NCBI RefSeq assembly: GCF_964204865.1
Contig: NC_135254.1
Coordinates: forward strand, 24,089,313 to 24,153,312
DNA length: 64,000 nt
Source: Styela clava
Lineage: Eukaryota; Chordata; Ascidiacea; Stolidobranchia; Styelidae
Direction: 5' to 3'
Both the position numbers and the translations under genes were made by a program. The notes under the pieces are model-generated. The model did not search any database. It was not told the DNA's origin and saw nothing but the letters and a program-made list of their open reading frames with translations. Positions 46,701 to 62,000 of the stretch are shown piece by piece (the first letter of the stretch is position 1; each line of letters starts with the position of its first letter).

Positions 46701-49700
46701 TTTTGAAAAGCTAGGTTCATTGAAATCACTGTCTATATGATTTTTGCAAATTAGATTCGGTTTCGCAATATAGTTAGGTTTAAAATGCCTTTGAATGTAT
46801 CGTTCAACGCATTCGGCTTACGTAACAAAATTATATTTTCATTGGCGATTTGTAACCATACGCAACATCAACAAGGCTTTGTTGTCTAGGAATTTGATAG
46901 AGTATCGAACAGAGTGGTAGAAATTGAGAAGTGTACCAGTGGAACGCAGCTTTATTTCGTTTTGACAGAGATCGTAGATTATTTAACATGCACGGAGATT
47001 TAGTACAGAATACAAAATTGTGTTGTGCTGTTATTAACTTAAAAAATAATTAATTTGATTTTGCTATTTAATTATTAGGAAACTACTATATTAACTTTGC
47101 ATATATAACAAACGCTAAATAAAACCGGCCAGCACAGTTACTATTAAACAAGAATCCATATTATACAAAGTACATTGATGGCCAATACAAATTGGGGTTA
47201 ACGTTGATTAAATTCGTAGAATTTTTGAAATCGACTCGAATGGCGTCCCAGAATCAGTCGTGTAAAAATTTGATAAGAAGTATAATATATTAAATAGATT
47301 CAGTTGTTAGATATTTGGTGAATTGGAATACTTTCTTGCTTTGTCGGCAAATGTATTTCGTTTGTTAGAAATTGTATGTATGACACTCTTTATCAAAACA
47401 TTATCAGAATTTGATAGCCACATTACGCTATGGTACATTAGCTTATCTTACATTTGCACAGATAAACTACCTGAATTCCAACATAAGCTTGACCACTACG
47501 TGGTTACCATCTCGCTAAAACTTCGCATATTGATTTTAGGCATTCTGCAATAAAAATATTTGAATTCAAATATTATTGATATAGAGAACCGATACAATGT
47601 TCATCATCTTAGCATTTTGATCTATCATCTTTCATACTCTAACGACGGGGTATAATGAATGTATTTCTACAAATCCCTGTAAAACCTTCAAATATTTTCC
47701 ATTTATTTATTGATTCACGAGTAATCCTTAACTAATTAGTACTGATCTATCATCTGCATCTTTCGAAACCACAATCTTCGTACGTTCATTTTCTATTAGA
47801 CAGAATTTCATGTATTAATCGACTGTCCGAATCAAGCAACGTTTTCATTTAAAATATTTTCATTATTCGTATCAGTTTTCGAATTCATTTTTTTTGCTTT
47901 GTTTATACCACGCCTTCAAGTTACTGAAACTGTTGTTGTAGTGTTTGTTGGATCATGTGATGTGAATTCCTATTCCGTTTTATATAACAACATAGTCATA
48001 TATTAAACCCACCGTCGATCGAGGCTTTATTTTTGGCTTTGATTCTAAAGGAAAAGTGTTATTACAATACCCTTTGTGTAGCATATACCTATATTTCTAT
48101 TGTGTAATAAATTGAACTAGCTTCAGGGCGCCTCGCAAACACGCAAGTATGCGGTGACCTACTGATCAGAAAATATGCGACTAACTTTATGTTAAAGTAA
48201 GTACGTTAATTAAGTACAAGCCTCAGGTAACTAGGAAATGTTAAGAACAAATAAAAGGTATACTATTGAAAATTAATATACTATTTTTATTGTATTATGA
48301 TAAGGATAGCGGAATCTACCAAAATCTCGGCACAACATTCTGATAGAAATAATTCAAATTTTAACGTTTCTCACAACACACATGTGGTTGATATTATTAT
48401 AAATCTAGCCCAACTAATTAAGTTGTATTATTCTACAAAAAACAGTTCGTTAGAAATTTTCATTGAACTTGTTGGAAACGTATCTGCGCTTTACCTACAA
48501 AATACTAAATCCACTGAAAAATCTGTAATAATTTAGTTCGCACGAATATTTACTATATATTCGTGCTATCTGATATATAGCCTTTACACTTTTTTCTACC
48601 TGACTATTCATTTTTTGTTCTGATCTGATTATCCTGCGTACCTCACACATACCCATGCCACCTGTGGATTTGGTTAAGCTTTCTTTCGTCTGGAAGCTTT
48701 AATCATGATTTATTGTCGTGCTTAGAATGGGGAACAAAGAGCTGTTGTTGTCTAAATAACTAAATATCATTGCGCACTATCTTCTCTGTTTACTTTTTAA
48801 AATCGCCCGGAAAAGCGGTTGAGACTCAACGCGCCGATATTAATCAAGGTCTAGGTTTACTGCTTGACTAAAAACAGGCATTTAATAAGTAAACTTATAA
48901 AGCTATTTGCTTTATAATCATTTGAGAGGCTTATCTGCACTTGGTTTAACATTCTACTGCGCCAAAATTTCCCAAAATTTCTTTATAAACTGAATGTTAA
49001 TTGGAATGCAGCCGAACGTGAATAAAACGACCGTGAATTTACGATTATTCTACGACCCACACTTGGTTGAGAACAATAGTGGGAGAATGAATCGTTTTGT
49101 TTTTATTATAGGTATAAAACTCTGGTTGTGGTTGGCCCAGTCGTTCATGTAGAACAGTATAATTTGACCCAATAACATATTTATATCAATTATCCTTCAA
49201 AGTTGGATTTATTTCCGATAGCGATCATGACAAAAAGGGGTTCATTTAGTAAACTCTGCTTCGTCAAGCATCTGACATTAGGAAATCATATAATATGTTC
49301 TGAATGTCACAAGTTCTCACGCCAACCAACATTTTAACGAAATTGTGATCGTTGATAGCAAACTTTGGGTCCAAATATGATAATCATTCTTTAAATTCGC
49401 GAAAACATCACCCAACAAATATAAACAAATGTTCAGTCTAGTACTCACCTGTGTTGGAAACACAGATGGTATTCTGTGCGACTGCTCCCGTAGTCAATTT
49501 TTAGGTGCGCCCTCTATTTCAATTTTAAAGTTAATTCAATGGTTTTTGAATATATAAACATATACCGCCTGTAGTTTTTTGAAACACCACTGGTATCTCA
49601 CATTAGACTGAAACTGTTTTTGTTCAAGTAGCAGTTTAATTGACTATATTATGCAGTTTCGGCTAAGAGCTGCCGGAAAATCATTCGAAATACTTGTGAA

Positions 49701-52700
49701 TAACAATGAGGGTTTATTGATTTCTTGGCCTGTTTGTGTGCGACACTGAATCTTTTCATCAGAAAAGACCTAAATGCTTGTAAATATAATCACTGGTTAT
49801 TAACTCACCGCATGTGGCGTCGTAATCCCTCATTACCGGACAGATTACAGCATTTTTACCGTGCATATTAGCGAGATGTATTGTCTGATAACACAGTATG
49901 ACCGAAGCGTCTCACCCGATTGCCCGATATGCGAAATCATGGAAATATCGAGATGGGTTTAGTATTAACCTATTTTATAAAATTGTCGCTTAATAGTAAT
50001 GGAAAATCATATCAAAATTGAACTTATGGAACTAGAAAATAGCGTTCAGATCGAATGGGTAAATGAGAAAGCATCCTATAGCGTAAATATATACTATAAC
50101 TGGTGAAAGAAAAATAAAGAGAAAAATAAAGAGACACCAAGCACTTAACAAATATATTTTCAAGCCAAGGCCATGAGTTGTGTCGGGAATACATTTCTAA
50201 TTGAATATTATACTGAACATCGAATGAAAAAACCGTGTAAACAAATTTCAATCAAAGAAAAATTGAAGTTTTCCATCAGTTTTAATGGCATCGGCCGCGT
50301 TTTCACTTTTGCGAAGTTTTTAGATAACATATCTTGATAAAATTGATTGTTGCTTATTGAAACACCACGTTGAGGTGAAGCGAACTAAAAGCTTTTAATT
50401 AAGTTACCCTGTCGTTGTCTGCGATTCCATTGTCAGATTACAACGTATTGTATATCCGTCAACATATTTGAGTTAAATATGTAATACATAATCCTCTTGT
50501 TTAATGACATTGTAAGTAGGTTAAAGTAGGTTGAAAAATTTTCAAATTTAAAGTGTTGCTACATAATATGCGCACCAAATGTGAACGTGCATGTTGTCAT
50601 GCGATAAGACCAACGGCTTTAAAGCTAACCATACTAAGATTTTGAACCCTTGTTCTTAATACTTTAATTTAGAACAAGTGAATTTGAGTTATATACGGAA
50701 CCTAACAATAACTACAAAGAGTGACATTCGCTCCTAAAGTTTACGAGTTTGTCTTAACACGGATATAACAGTAGTATCAGTGGATATAATGAATGAATTG
50801 CAAGTTAATATTAAAATGATGTTTTATCATTTTAGGTCTGGGTAAACAATAATATATATTGGAAAACATCTTGTTTTGATAAAAGTCAAGCCTCAATAGA
50901 ACTAGTTTTACGAGATCATCATGTTAATAACTTGAATACCACATCGTTGATTTAATTGTCTCATGTTTGTTTCCCTGACTTTCGGTAGGAATGAAATATT
51001 TCCACTCAGGTGGTTAGTCCGAAGAGTAAATTTATATCATCGCTAATTGTAGCGTTTCGGCAACTTTTTTATGCTTTTGATTAATTAATGAAATATTGTT
51101 TTGATAATTTTATGCATAAACGTACAGAGCAGCATGTCAAATGAGTGATTAGAACATTCGTGAACTGAGATATTAGACCTTATTTGACCCATTGTCTCGC
51201 TTCACAATATTCCTCAGGGAAGGATTTGTACTACATTGCATTTTATTGCAATCTTTATAAAAAGACAATAAGCGACCGGGCATAATATCCAACTGAAAAA
51301 GAACTTCCATGTTTGGCCGATGATATGGAATACATTAATTAAAGTGCTAACAACAAACAAAAAAGAAACAGAAATTGTGGGCACGTGCAGTTGTTTCGAT
51401 CTTTTATACAATGCTTTTATTTTTGCGTTGGTTCAACCTTTCACACGAAACCGGCAGCTCGCTGGTGGTCTCTGACTTAAAATGAAACTTATATAATACA
51501 CTTATCAAAATATTATTGCTGGTATTTCACCACATGGGAGATACAACCGAATCAATAGAGCTGAGCTATATATATATCATGGAAAACATTTGTCCCACAT
51601 TGCATCATATTTTTCTTCTTTAGTTTATTAATAAAACTTTAAACGTCCAATTATATGCACAAGACAAATTTAGATGCTTTTATTTGTGATATTTAAAATA
51701 TTAGAATATGATTGTTTACAAAGAAACCATCACCGTTTCTTGGTGGATTTCACAATTGATTTTAAACAAGAGAAATTAATTGTTGTGTTGTTTTAGGGTT
51801 TTAACAGGTTTATTATGGGATGTTTCGAAAACTCATCTATTTTCATCATCACTTGGGTTGGCTGTTCTGTTACGGTACATACCTGAATGTTCGAATGTTC
51901 AGTATTATTGCTGAAGCATACACAGACACATATATTTTCTTTAATTATTCCACCATTCCATTTCATTTGTGGAATTTTTTTTTTCGTTGACCAGTAACAT
52001 ATATGAGAATTATTCAAACGCTACTTCAAAAATAGACATCGTGGGAAATAGACTAGTTGTTTACCAACTTCTTTGCATTATAATCTTTGACTTAGTTCAC
52101 GTTCTTCAGTATGAATAATATTTAAAAATACTTTTCGTTATAGTTGGTATTTTATTCATTTGTGATGTCTGGATGTCTTTTATGTTCTCGTGGGTTCTTC
52201 TACTTTTGATGATACCTTCAGCAAATGTAAAAGTCATTACATCAGATAGTTCAATCATTTTATTCATATAATACTATTTATATACAACCGAACCGATAAG
52301 GGATATAGAAAAGGATGTCGCAGAACTCCGAGATCGCCGCAGATATAGCGAATTCACGCCACACAGGATTCCAAAAATTCCCGATGAGAATTACGGAATT
52401 GGTTCAATTCCATTTTAATCAGAACTCCTAGTAAGGGCACTAATTAGTACAGTAATGTTTTAAAAATGTATAAAATTTTATGATTCGCGTAACGAAATCG
52501 ACCATCAGTGTAACTCGAATAAATTTTCTTGTGTATTTTGTATTGAACGTTGAAAGCATGACAGAACAAACAATTACAATAGTCAAACAAGAGAAAATCG
52601 GATGATGATTTATCTTTCTAATATTGTAGACGAGGGTTGTTCTCAAATCCCATCTTATTCTATATGTAGGCGAAAATTCCATATTTTGCTGATTGCAGCA

Positions 52701-55700
52701 AGTGGTGGTGTTTTGTGAGTTGTCTGTATACTTAATTAATATTGTTCAAACTTTAGGCTGGAAGCTTGCGACAATTTCTTGCTTGCAATGAAAGCATTGA
52801 GTTTTGGAAGTTCTGCGTCCGATTCTGCTACGTGAAACACTGGAAGATGCGGTATTTCATTTTGACGCTTTTTCAATCCAAACAAAGCAAGTGTACTCCT
52901 TCTTTGCCTAATATATTCCTATATCTTGTATAACGACTCCTTGTACTCGACATCATGACAGCTCGACTTGAAATAGATATGGCGATATTTCTGTCATTTC
53001 CACGTCTACGTTTCATAAAGATTTCTCGCCTCCTTCTCCGTCAATCAGAGAATTGCTGACGTCACGCTTATTTAACCGTAGTTGTTTGACTGTTTTGTGG
53101 TCGGTGTGAGTTACCTTCTCTAAATAGTAAAAACCGCATATGAATCTTCTTAAAATAACGCATTCGGTTCCAATTTGGAATTCGAAGCTATAGGGCGAAG
53201 CTTGTATAGAATTAGTACTGGAGCGACAATTACAAGAAAAAGCTGGAAAATCAGGCTGAATTAAAAGTTACAAACAATCACTGAACGGTCTGTTCAAGTA
53301 AAACATGAATATATACACACTGACGCATGTTGCAGAAGTTCATGTCATTCGCCTTTCCTAAAATGTTTTCTTGTCAGATTCAATCTCATGGCACAGCTTT
53401 AACGTAAAAAAATATCCATTCCGAGAAAACATATGTTGCCTTCATCTCAAAGATATATCTGTACCTTAAAATAGATCTCCTTGCGTAATTATTTGACATT
53501 CCGTATTCTACGGTCGCGTATCTCAGATTATGCGACCAAAATAATAATTTGAAATAATGTATCAAAATACACTTCCGAGTAGTTCGATCTGAAAAATAAA
53601 ATAGAATGTTTATTTGCTATTGTGGCATCTTTATAGACAATTTAGAGCTCAGTGTAGATTAGCTTCAGCTTTTAGTGTAAAATTTAATAGAAATTTTCAA
53701 CATATGCTTGGGGTACCGGTGTTGGCATTACCTCGGAAATGAAAAAAAAAATATTGATTTCTACTTAAAATTGTCTGACTCTGTCAGATTCCTGGAATTT
53801 TATTATTCCACACTTTTTTAAATACACCCAGAATACTATAAAATTATACTAACATAAGCTAACCTTACTCATAATATGTATTCACTTGTTTACAAACATC
53901 TATTTACTGACCGGACTTATCCGTTTGCTAAGTAGTAAGATGTCAACCTGTTATTATTATTTCAATACAGTTTTATGTCATTAGTTTGCTGTTGAAATTA
54001 AAAATCGAATAAGCAATTTAAACGAAAAATTGGTTCAACGAGATAGTTACAAGAAATTGTGTTTGTTTCCGCGAATGAAATGTCAGTCTGTAATTACTAA
54101 ATTGTTAGAGGGGCTTTGAACAAATAAGATTTTGTTTGTGTGTTCAAATCTTCGGGTTTGCTTGCATTCACCTGCTGCAGAAAATCTGCGTTATGTTCAA
54201 TTACTACTCTGTTCTGTTCAACTGATAGACGGTAAAATACTAAGGGAGTTGCAATCAGATTTGTTAATGTGTATGGATGGATCATTCTCAGGGGAACACA
54301 TCGGATTTGCTCTGCAAAGATACCAATAGATTATTGTCATTGGAATGCATAACAAAGAATAGATTTCAATTGTCATCGCTAATAGTTAAGTTACTCCGAG
54401 GTGTTTATTACATAAAGCCTATGAAATAACTACCCTTATACTGTTCAGAAATGTGCAAATTCACTACAATTACATAGCCTTTCTTCCCAATTAAAGCAGT
54501 ATCTTCGTATGGAATCAATCATACTCAAAATACACCTTCAAATCACCTGTGATGTACGCCAATTCGTCCCATGTATTGATTGATGCAACTAGGTTTATAA
54601 AAGAAATTAGGTTAATTGTACAAATTTTTCACGAATGTCCTCTGTGACGTCTTGATAACGAGAAACTAATTATCAGCTCGATGGCTAGGTGTAAAAATTG
54701 TGATGATGAGTGTTTACGCAAGACTGACGCATTCAGGTCAGGTGCGATGATTTATTCAACCACATTATTAAATCTAAAATGTGCGGTCTTATATTCGCGT
54801 CGAAGTTAGTAGGAGGTACTTTATTGCTGAAAAATTCTTCAGGTCAAAATCGATATAAAAGTAAGGGAAGGATAGAAAAGGATCAGACGAATGTAATAGA
54901 GTTATCTTTTTAATATTATATCAATATACACGGCGTATAGTGAAAGAAAAAATATCCGACCTATTGCAGGCATATTGTAAGCCATAAAAAGACTGTGGGA
55001 GTGTTTTCGTCTTATGGCTCAGCAAGAAGTATAGTATTTCATCCACTTTTTCCTTTTTGTCACGAAATTACCTTAAATTGTTAGATTGTCCTAAACGATG
55101 TAAGCTGAAGTTGAATTGCTGGTTTGAAACTCCGAAAGGTGCCTTATAACCAACCACGTCATCCCAATGTGGACATTGCTGCCACAAAGACGTTCTGATG
55201 CTATGAGGTTTTGGCAATGCAGTATTGTGTTCCCAAATTTCAACCAGTGTAACCGAGACCGAAGTATATAACCCAACATAAGCTCTAAGGGTAACCTTTG
55301 TTTCACAAACTTAGTACTTTTGATTTTGGTAAGAGGTACTTGTTTGAACGTTGATGTGAACGATTCATAAGTAGTGAAAGGTATTTCCAATAATAATAGT
55401 ATATAGAAAAGGTTGCATCTCACAGACAATCATTTCTCAGAAAAATCTTTTACCCTCAAGTTAGTAGTAACTTTAAATATCGGGCGAGTTACTTTCATTG
55501 CATCTAACAATATTTTATAAATCTGCAATAGGTGTCAGTGAAATGGTCCTCGAAGTCAAAAAGGAAGTAGAAGTCTTGTTTAAGATTACCGTTTCAAATT
55601 TTCGTCTCGCAACGGTTTCAACCTATAGCGCAATTACGCAGTAAAATATTCTGATAACTTCATACAGTTCATCTTTTTCCATTCGTATTTGAGATGCCGA

Positions 55701-58653
55701 GATTTCTCCAAAGCACTGGAATATACTAACCACATCCAAAAAAGAAAATAAGATGGAAAAAATCGTCAAATGTACATGATCAAATTACTGGAATTTGGCA
55801 ATTTTGGACATCTCTTAGTGTGTAAAAGCTACATTAAGGTGTAACTGCTATTGGTTAATATTTAACTTTCCTAACGTCTCTTAAATATAAAGCATTCTAT
55901 ATTGGCGACTGTTAGCTTTCATGGCCTGTCATTGGTTAACTTGAGTCTTTGTAAATATTAGTATTATGAAAGCATGTTGGTGTGTTTACCATAAACCGTT
56001 TAAGTGCTCATAAGTTTTTCTACAAAATATAAAATTCAGTTAACGTTATACAGGTGAAACTCCTATTTGCAAACTAGGATGATTTGACTTATACAAATTA
56101 AAACAAGATCTAGGACAATGTTGTGTTTGTTAGGACACATGTAAGAGTATTCAGGTCGTCTCTTAAATATAATGGGTCGGTATTGTTTCGTATCTTACGC
56201 AATTCGAATATGCCCAGTGCAGTTGTTTTTATGGACAGCAATGAGTTGAGTTAAAATGGAAGCAAGCTCTACAGTCTACACTACAAGCTAATTCCTAAAT
56301 ATCCATAAAAAAATGATTTCGGTATCGCGCAGGCGATAAATGGTTGATAGTCGTTCATAAATTAATCATAAAACTGGATTGTAGTCCAAACATGTCTTTG
56401 GAATGTTGAAGCGCAAATTTAATTTTGCGACGGTAATATGTAAAAACGATCAAAAACGCATCAAATTGAATTGTATTTTCAATTCGACATTTTCAGATGG
56501 CAATCTTCGATTGGGTATGAGCTAGATATGAATCTAGCCTTAGCATACTTGAATTATGACTTTCTTGGCGCCGCATCGTATAGGAAATAATGTCTATGAC
56601 AATTAAATATTCTTATCTATTACTCAAAAGCCCAATACGCCCGTCGGGTGACCGCAACATGTAATTTTCATATTTATTACCGCAACGCATTGCAATTCAG
56701 TCGTCGCAAAGCAACAAGTTTTTGTGGTGGTAACTGTACAAGTTTTTCGTCTGCAAAAATAATTGCCTACCTCACATCTCAAAATTTTTAGGAACACGAA
56801 CACTGTTTGATCGATCTCGGTTTGGAGTTAAAGTTTAGCAAGACATTCTATATTTCGATTTGTGGTTTTAAGAAGTATAGTGCTGTAAGTAAGAGTTCTC
56901 TGCTAATTGCGCTATATCCATATTCTATAGGATGCCCATAGGAATATATCCCAAAACCGAAAATGACTGATAAATTGTTTTCACAGTCCACACTGAGTGA
57001 AAATATAATGTGAAGCTTCAAAACGCAATGTGTGAAATTTGTACAGAAAATTAAATTCAAGTGATTTCGCTTGTTTTTGTAGTTCATTGAGTTTATTATT
57101 TGCATATGTAGATATACTATATCTGTCCATGATGCAATATTGCAAATGTATGGTTACATGAGGGCCAGAAATTATATCTTGAGTAATTTCTGTTTCTAAT
57201 GGATGTAAGCGATTGATTCGGTGTTAGATAATAATTTACTAAAAAACGTATGGAATACGTGTATTGATATTTGTAAATAATTACCTGGTTCAAGAAGTCT
57301 GCACTCAATTTGTTCGTTAATGAATAACTGAAAGTAGTAATAAGTGAAGCTTCCATTTTAAGTGACTTACAGAGTATCGTTGTGTAAAAAAAGGAAAACA
57401 CAGGTTAGTAGAGCATTACCACTGTTGTGCATTCTGGTTTACACACAGTTGGATCAGGGTAGTCATTTTTGAAGATGTGGTTACAATTTGAATAATTTCA
57501 AAGTCGATAATTATGAGAGTTGAATTTAAATTTTGTTTAGTTAATGCATTTAGTTTTATCAGATTAGAATATGGAAACCTTATATTTGCACCGCAGTGAT
57601 ATCTTTATTTACTCGTATACATTTAACCGTTTTAATAGTTAAATTTGTATAAATATTAGTAAAATTTCAGTATAATTTCCTATGAAATAGTGTTATATTT
57701 CGCAAAAAAACAATACATAATACATGTGCTAATCGGATTATAAAAGAATTAATTGTTTTACTAAGTATTCAACAACGTTCAATAATCCCACACAACATTC
57801 AATCTTGACAACTTAGCAAATCTATAAGCCGAATCCACACGTATTTTCGTAGCATTTCATAGCGCGTGAAAAAAATTCATGTACCGCATCAAAGACTGTG
57901 CTCAGCAATTCTTCAATAGTAAACTTTAAGTCACATTCCAAATGCAATTCTATAGTCCAGGTTACTTGGTAATATATTGTAATTTATGACGAATATATAA
58001 TACGTTGCATGAAGAAAAAGTCTTTTAAAAACGAAAAATATACGAAAAAAATATGGAAATCGTATAATTCCTCAGTTAAAAATGTGCAAATGATTTCATG
58101 TTTCATAGCGCGGACTTATAGAGCTGATATAATTGAATATGTTTTTTCACGGTATTACGAATGTAATTCAATTACTGAATTCATCAAAAATTTAATGCCT
58201 ATTTCTCTCAAACACAAATGCTTGGTCATTCATCGAACTTCCCATGGGAACACGTTAATCTCTACAGACTAAGCTTTAAAGATTTGTTTACATGGATTTG
58301 GATTCCCGTAGTCGCAAAATACTGAAACAAACTGACAATCTAAAACTCTTTATTACGAAAACATAAAGCTGAGAAATTGGAGTTGCCAATTTTTGATAAA
58401 TTTAGATGTTCATAACCGCTCGTCCATGGACGTTATTTCTCGATGCTATTTCCCTAAACACAATCGACAAATAAATTTGTACCTTCTTTACTGATCGGCC
58501 TTCATTGTTGATTTTTACCTTTGCTCAAGTTTGTTAGAAAAATCAAGCAATAATTACTTCGAAGATTTTTGTGAATTTATTTTCTCCCTTGCAGATAGAA
58601 ATTAATTATATGTTCTAATTCTGAAATAATGGATTGTCTGCAAAGTGGAATAC
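40716..58653. other. About 18-kb gene-poor interval between two divergent LRR genes
   Basis: AT-rich DNA with only short reading frames lacking recognisable similarity or splice-compatible partners. No tRNA, rRNA, CRISPR array or full transposon with target duplication was recognised. A short open stretch at 52272-52418 has protein-like composition but no supporting partner exon. A TGACGTCA palindrome is present at 53057-53064. The interval could hold regulatory DNA or untranslated first exons of either LRR gene, but nothing in it can be named. Confidence 0.45.
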
Positions 58654-59055
58654 ATGGAAGAGCTGAATATGAGTAGCTGCTGCAATCAGCAGCCACAAGA
58701 GTCGTTTTCAAGTTCCGAACACAACACCGTAGTGCGATGTGATAATCATTTTCGCCGGTGTAACTCAGGAGAGACAGTATGGAAGGAACATAAGTTGCGT
58801 AACGGTCATGCGGTCAATTATAATTATGGGATTTATGCGAGAAAAACAAAATTATGTCGTGGAACTTATGTCAAATGCTTATCAAAATTCCATGTCACAA
58901 ATTTCCTTTCAATGTCAGAGCAAGGCTCATTAAGCCTATGCAGGCGAGCTGCCGGGCACGTTTTTTTAGGACCAAATCCCAATTGTGCCAGAGACACGCC
59001 GAAAGATAATGTCTGTACCTATGCAAAATCTACAAGAAAATACGTTTCAAGCAGC

Positions 59056-62000
59056 ATGCCAATCTGCGTGTTGCTATGTTTTTTCCTTTTAAGATCTGTC
59101 TCAAGTCAAACCACTGTGACAAATGGATGTCCCAACAGATGCCTTTGCGTGTTCGGCGAAGATAATCATCAGCTAATGAACATTTTACTCGAAAATGAAA
59201 ATCAAATCGGTGCTTGGGAACGAATCAAGACAAAACCGAATCACGTAAATACATATTTCTGCACACGTTCTGGATTTTCCACTGTACCCAAAGGACTATC
59301 CGCCGAGATCGAAGCGCTATTTTTGGACGGTAATAAAATATCCCAATTAAATTCTTTAGATTTTGTGGCAGACAGGGATGACGTTGAAACTTCATCACCG
59401 ATCACTGTTTTGAGTCTCGCTAACAATACCATACACTCAATAAGCAATGATGCTTTTCGTTCACTTAAACACTTGAGGCTTCTAATTCTAAAAGAAAACT
59501 ACTTGCAGAACCTACAATGGACCTTAGGTTTAACAATGTACCATGAGCTTCTGGAGATGGATTTGTCTTCAAATATTATCAAATATTTTCGATTGAACGA
59601 AGCAGGTTTTTTTCCTGTTCTCAAGAGGTATGCATGAGCATTTATTTTCTGAAGTTTTTGTTCATATATTACAATACTTTAATTACCGAACTTTTGTTTA
59701 TATTGTTACATAACGCATTGAATATAATATGTATTCTCTTTTAATAGTTGAGATTTGAATCAAATACTTTATCAACACATGCTCAAAATTAAAATTGCGA
59801 TTAAATTAATAGCAATGCTTACATATATTTTTTTAACTTTTCCAGGCTGGATTTGAGCAGAAATGAGATCCTATCAATTGAAGGAAATGTTCTTGCAAAC
59901 TTTCCCAAACTTGAGCATTTAGATCTGTCTTCAAATCAAATAACATCCGGAGGTCTCTCACCAAGTGATTCATTTGTTTATTCCTTAAAGAGCTTATTGC
60001 TTTCAAATAATGACATAAGTTTGGATTCTGTTAAAGATACGGAATTTTTCAATAAATTTGGCCAACTGAGATATCTGGACATCAGCAAAAACAAGATATC
60101 ACGAGGTGTACTTTCTAGTAAAACATTCGCTGGATTGGAAGATCTAAGGGAATTGAACTTAAGCTCTTGTGATATTAAAAAATTGGAACAAGGCTGGATA
60201 AATGGTGGGCCTGAGAAAAATATCAAAGTTTTAGATCTTTCACATAACGTATTATCCAAAATATCCGCACATGCTTTGTCTGCCGTATTCACGCTTGACC
60301 TCAATGTGACGCCATCTTATGAAGGGAACGCGGCTGCAAAGCAAAGTGAAACTATCGATGAGGCAATGTTGGATTTCATGGAAATTCCGAGAGAAAATGT
60401 GGAGCCACACTGGTTACGACCTTTACCATTGTTGAATACACTTTACTTGAATGGAAATCCTCATTTAAACTATATAGAAGATGATACGTTTGACTATTTA
60501 CCAAACCTACAATACTTATTTCTTCAGGTAAATATAATTTTCACATATTAACGGAGCATAAGGTGAACGAAACATCGAAACAACGACTAGGAGGTTTCTG
60601 AAAAATGCAACCATACTAATCGCTTGTTATTATTTTAAATGCATTCTTGTCCAATCGACTCAGATTGTTCATGAATAAGTACATTCGTTTTCATGAAAAA
60701 TAATTCTCAGTAATTAATTAAAAAGTTGGTCTGTGAACACAGACAGAATCAAGCATAGCTTTATTATCTATATATATATACTATATCACTACCTTTCTAC
60801 TCATAAATGTGGTATTCATACACATGACACTGATATATTTTAAAGCCACATACGCAGACATTCAATGTGAGTCCCCATATAGTTCAACTAATTGTTTAGT
60901 TATGCTAATTTGGGACTTTTTGGCAAATAACCATTAAAGCAGGATCTATTAAAGCAGGAATTCTGCATATATTTATATAGCAATTTGTATTTATTTATTT
61001 TTTGAATGAGAGAAGGGGTGAAACACCTCGTGAAAAGTAACAAGACGGTTCTATTTAATTTTGGAGAATGCAATCCAAACTGTATTTTATTATTTTTATG
61101 TCCGAATGAATTTCTCTTCCAGTCAAAAATTTGTGCAAGTGGCGCTAGAATTCACTTAGGGGCAAAACTTTGTAACTGCTCCGTATAAGTTTATACTATA
61201 ATGTGTTATATAACATGTTTGTTCGGCATTAAAACAACGTTTGATTAGTCGATGAATTATTTAAAGCGAAGCGTGTATCAACACAATGATATATGCCAAA
61301 CCTGAAGTGCTCGTTCTCTCTTGAGGCTAGAAGCTTGGTATGAATGCATCAAAATTTATGTGATAAACACGGATCAAATTTAGTCTTACTGTTACCAGGT
61401 AGAACAAAGTTATTGTTCAAATCCTGGCATCTCATTCCACTTATATTTTGCTAATGCGATATCATATCAATTGGTTTGATTTTTGTGTCAGAGAAAAGCA
61501 GTAAAACATTTCAAACCAAATGTTTATGTTGATTTCTGACAAATTTGAAAAATCTGCTATTTAACGAATTGTTTATAATGCAACTGTTTATATTGAACCG
61601 AGGGGTAAATGTCTTACAAAAATATCAGCAGTATTCACTGGAAATGGAAAAAAAAATCAAAGTGTTGTTAATGATACATTATACAAAACCGCTCACCCTT
61701 TTTTAATATTTAATCTTGTAGCTTGATATGTGTTAATCCTTATAAAACCCTATTTTTATGCAATTTTAGAACTGTGGGATTCGACGCCTCAACATTGCAT
61801 CCGCAAGATATCGATATGGAGCACTGCCGATTTCAACCACTTTACCAAGATTATCGCATATATGGGTACATGGGAACCCTCTAGAATGCGATTGCTACAT
61901 TAGGTTTTTGAAAGAATGGTCAGTAACAGTAGTCACCGTCAACGGTAATCAGTCTTCAGGAAAACACATCGACCCACCTTCCTACACGATCAATTCTCAG

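Noticed and set aside
57117..57401. Minus-strand 94-codon frame
   Set aside because: AT-driven composition, no domain and no splice partner.
58654..59055. N-terminal extension of the membrane LRR protein
   Set aside because: The frame is open but would place 134 hydrophilic residues before a perfect signal peptide. It is more likely untranslated leader.
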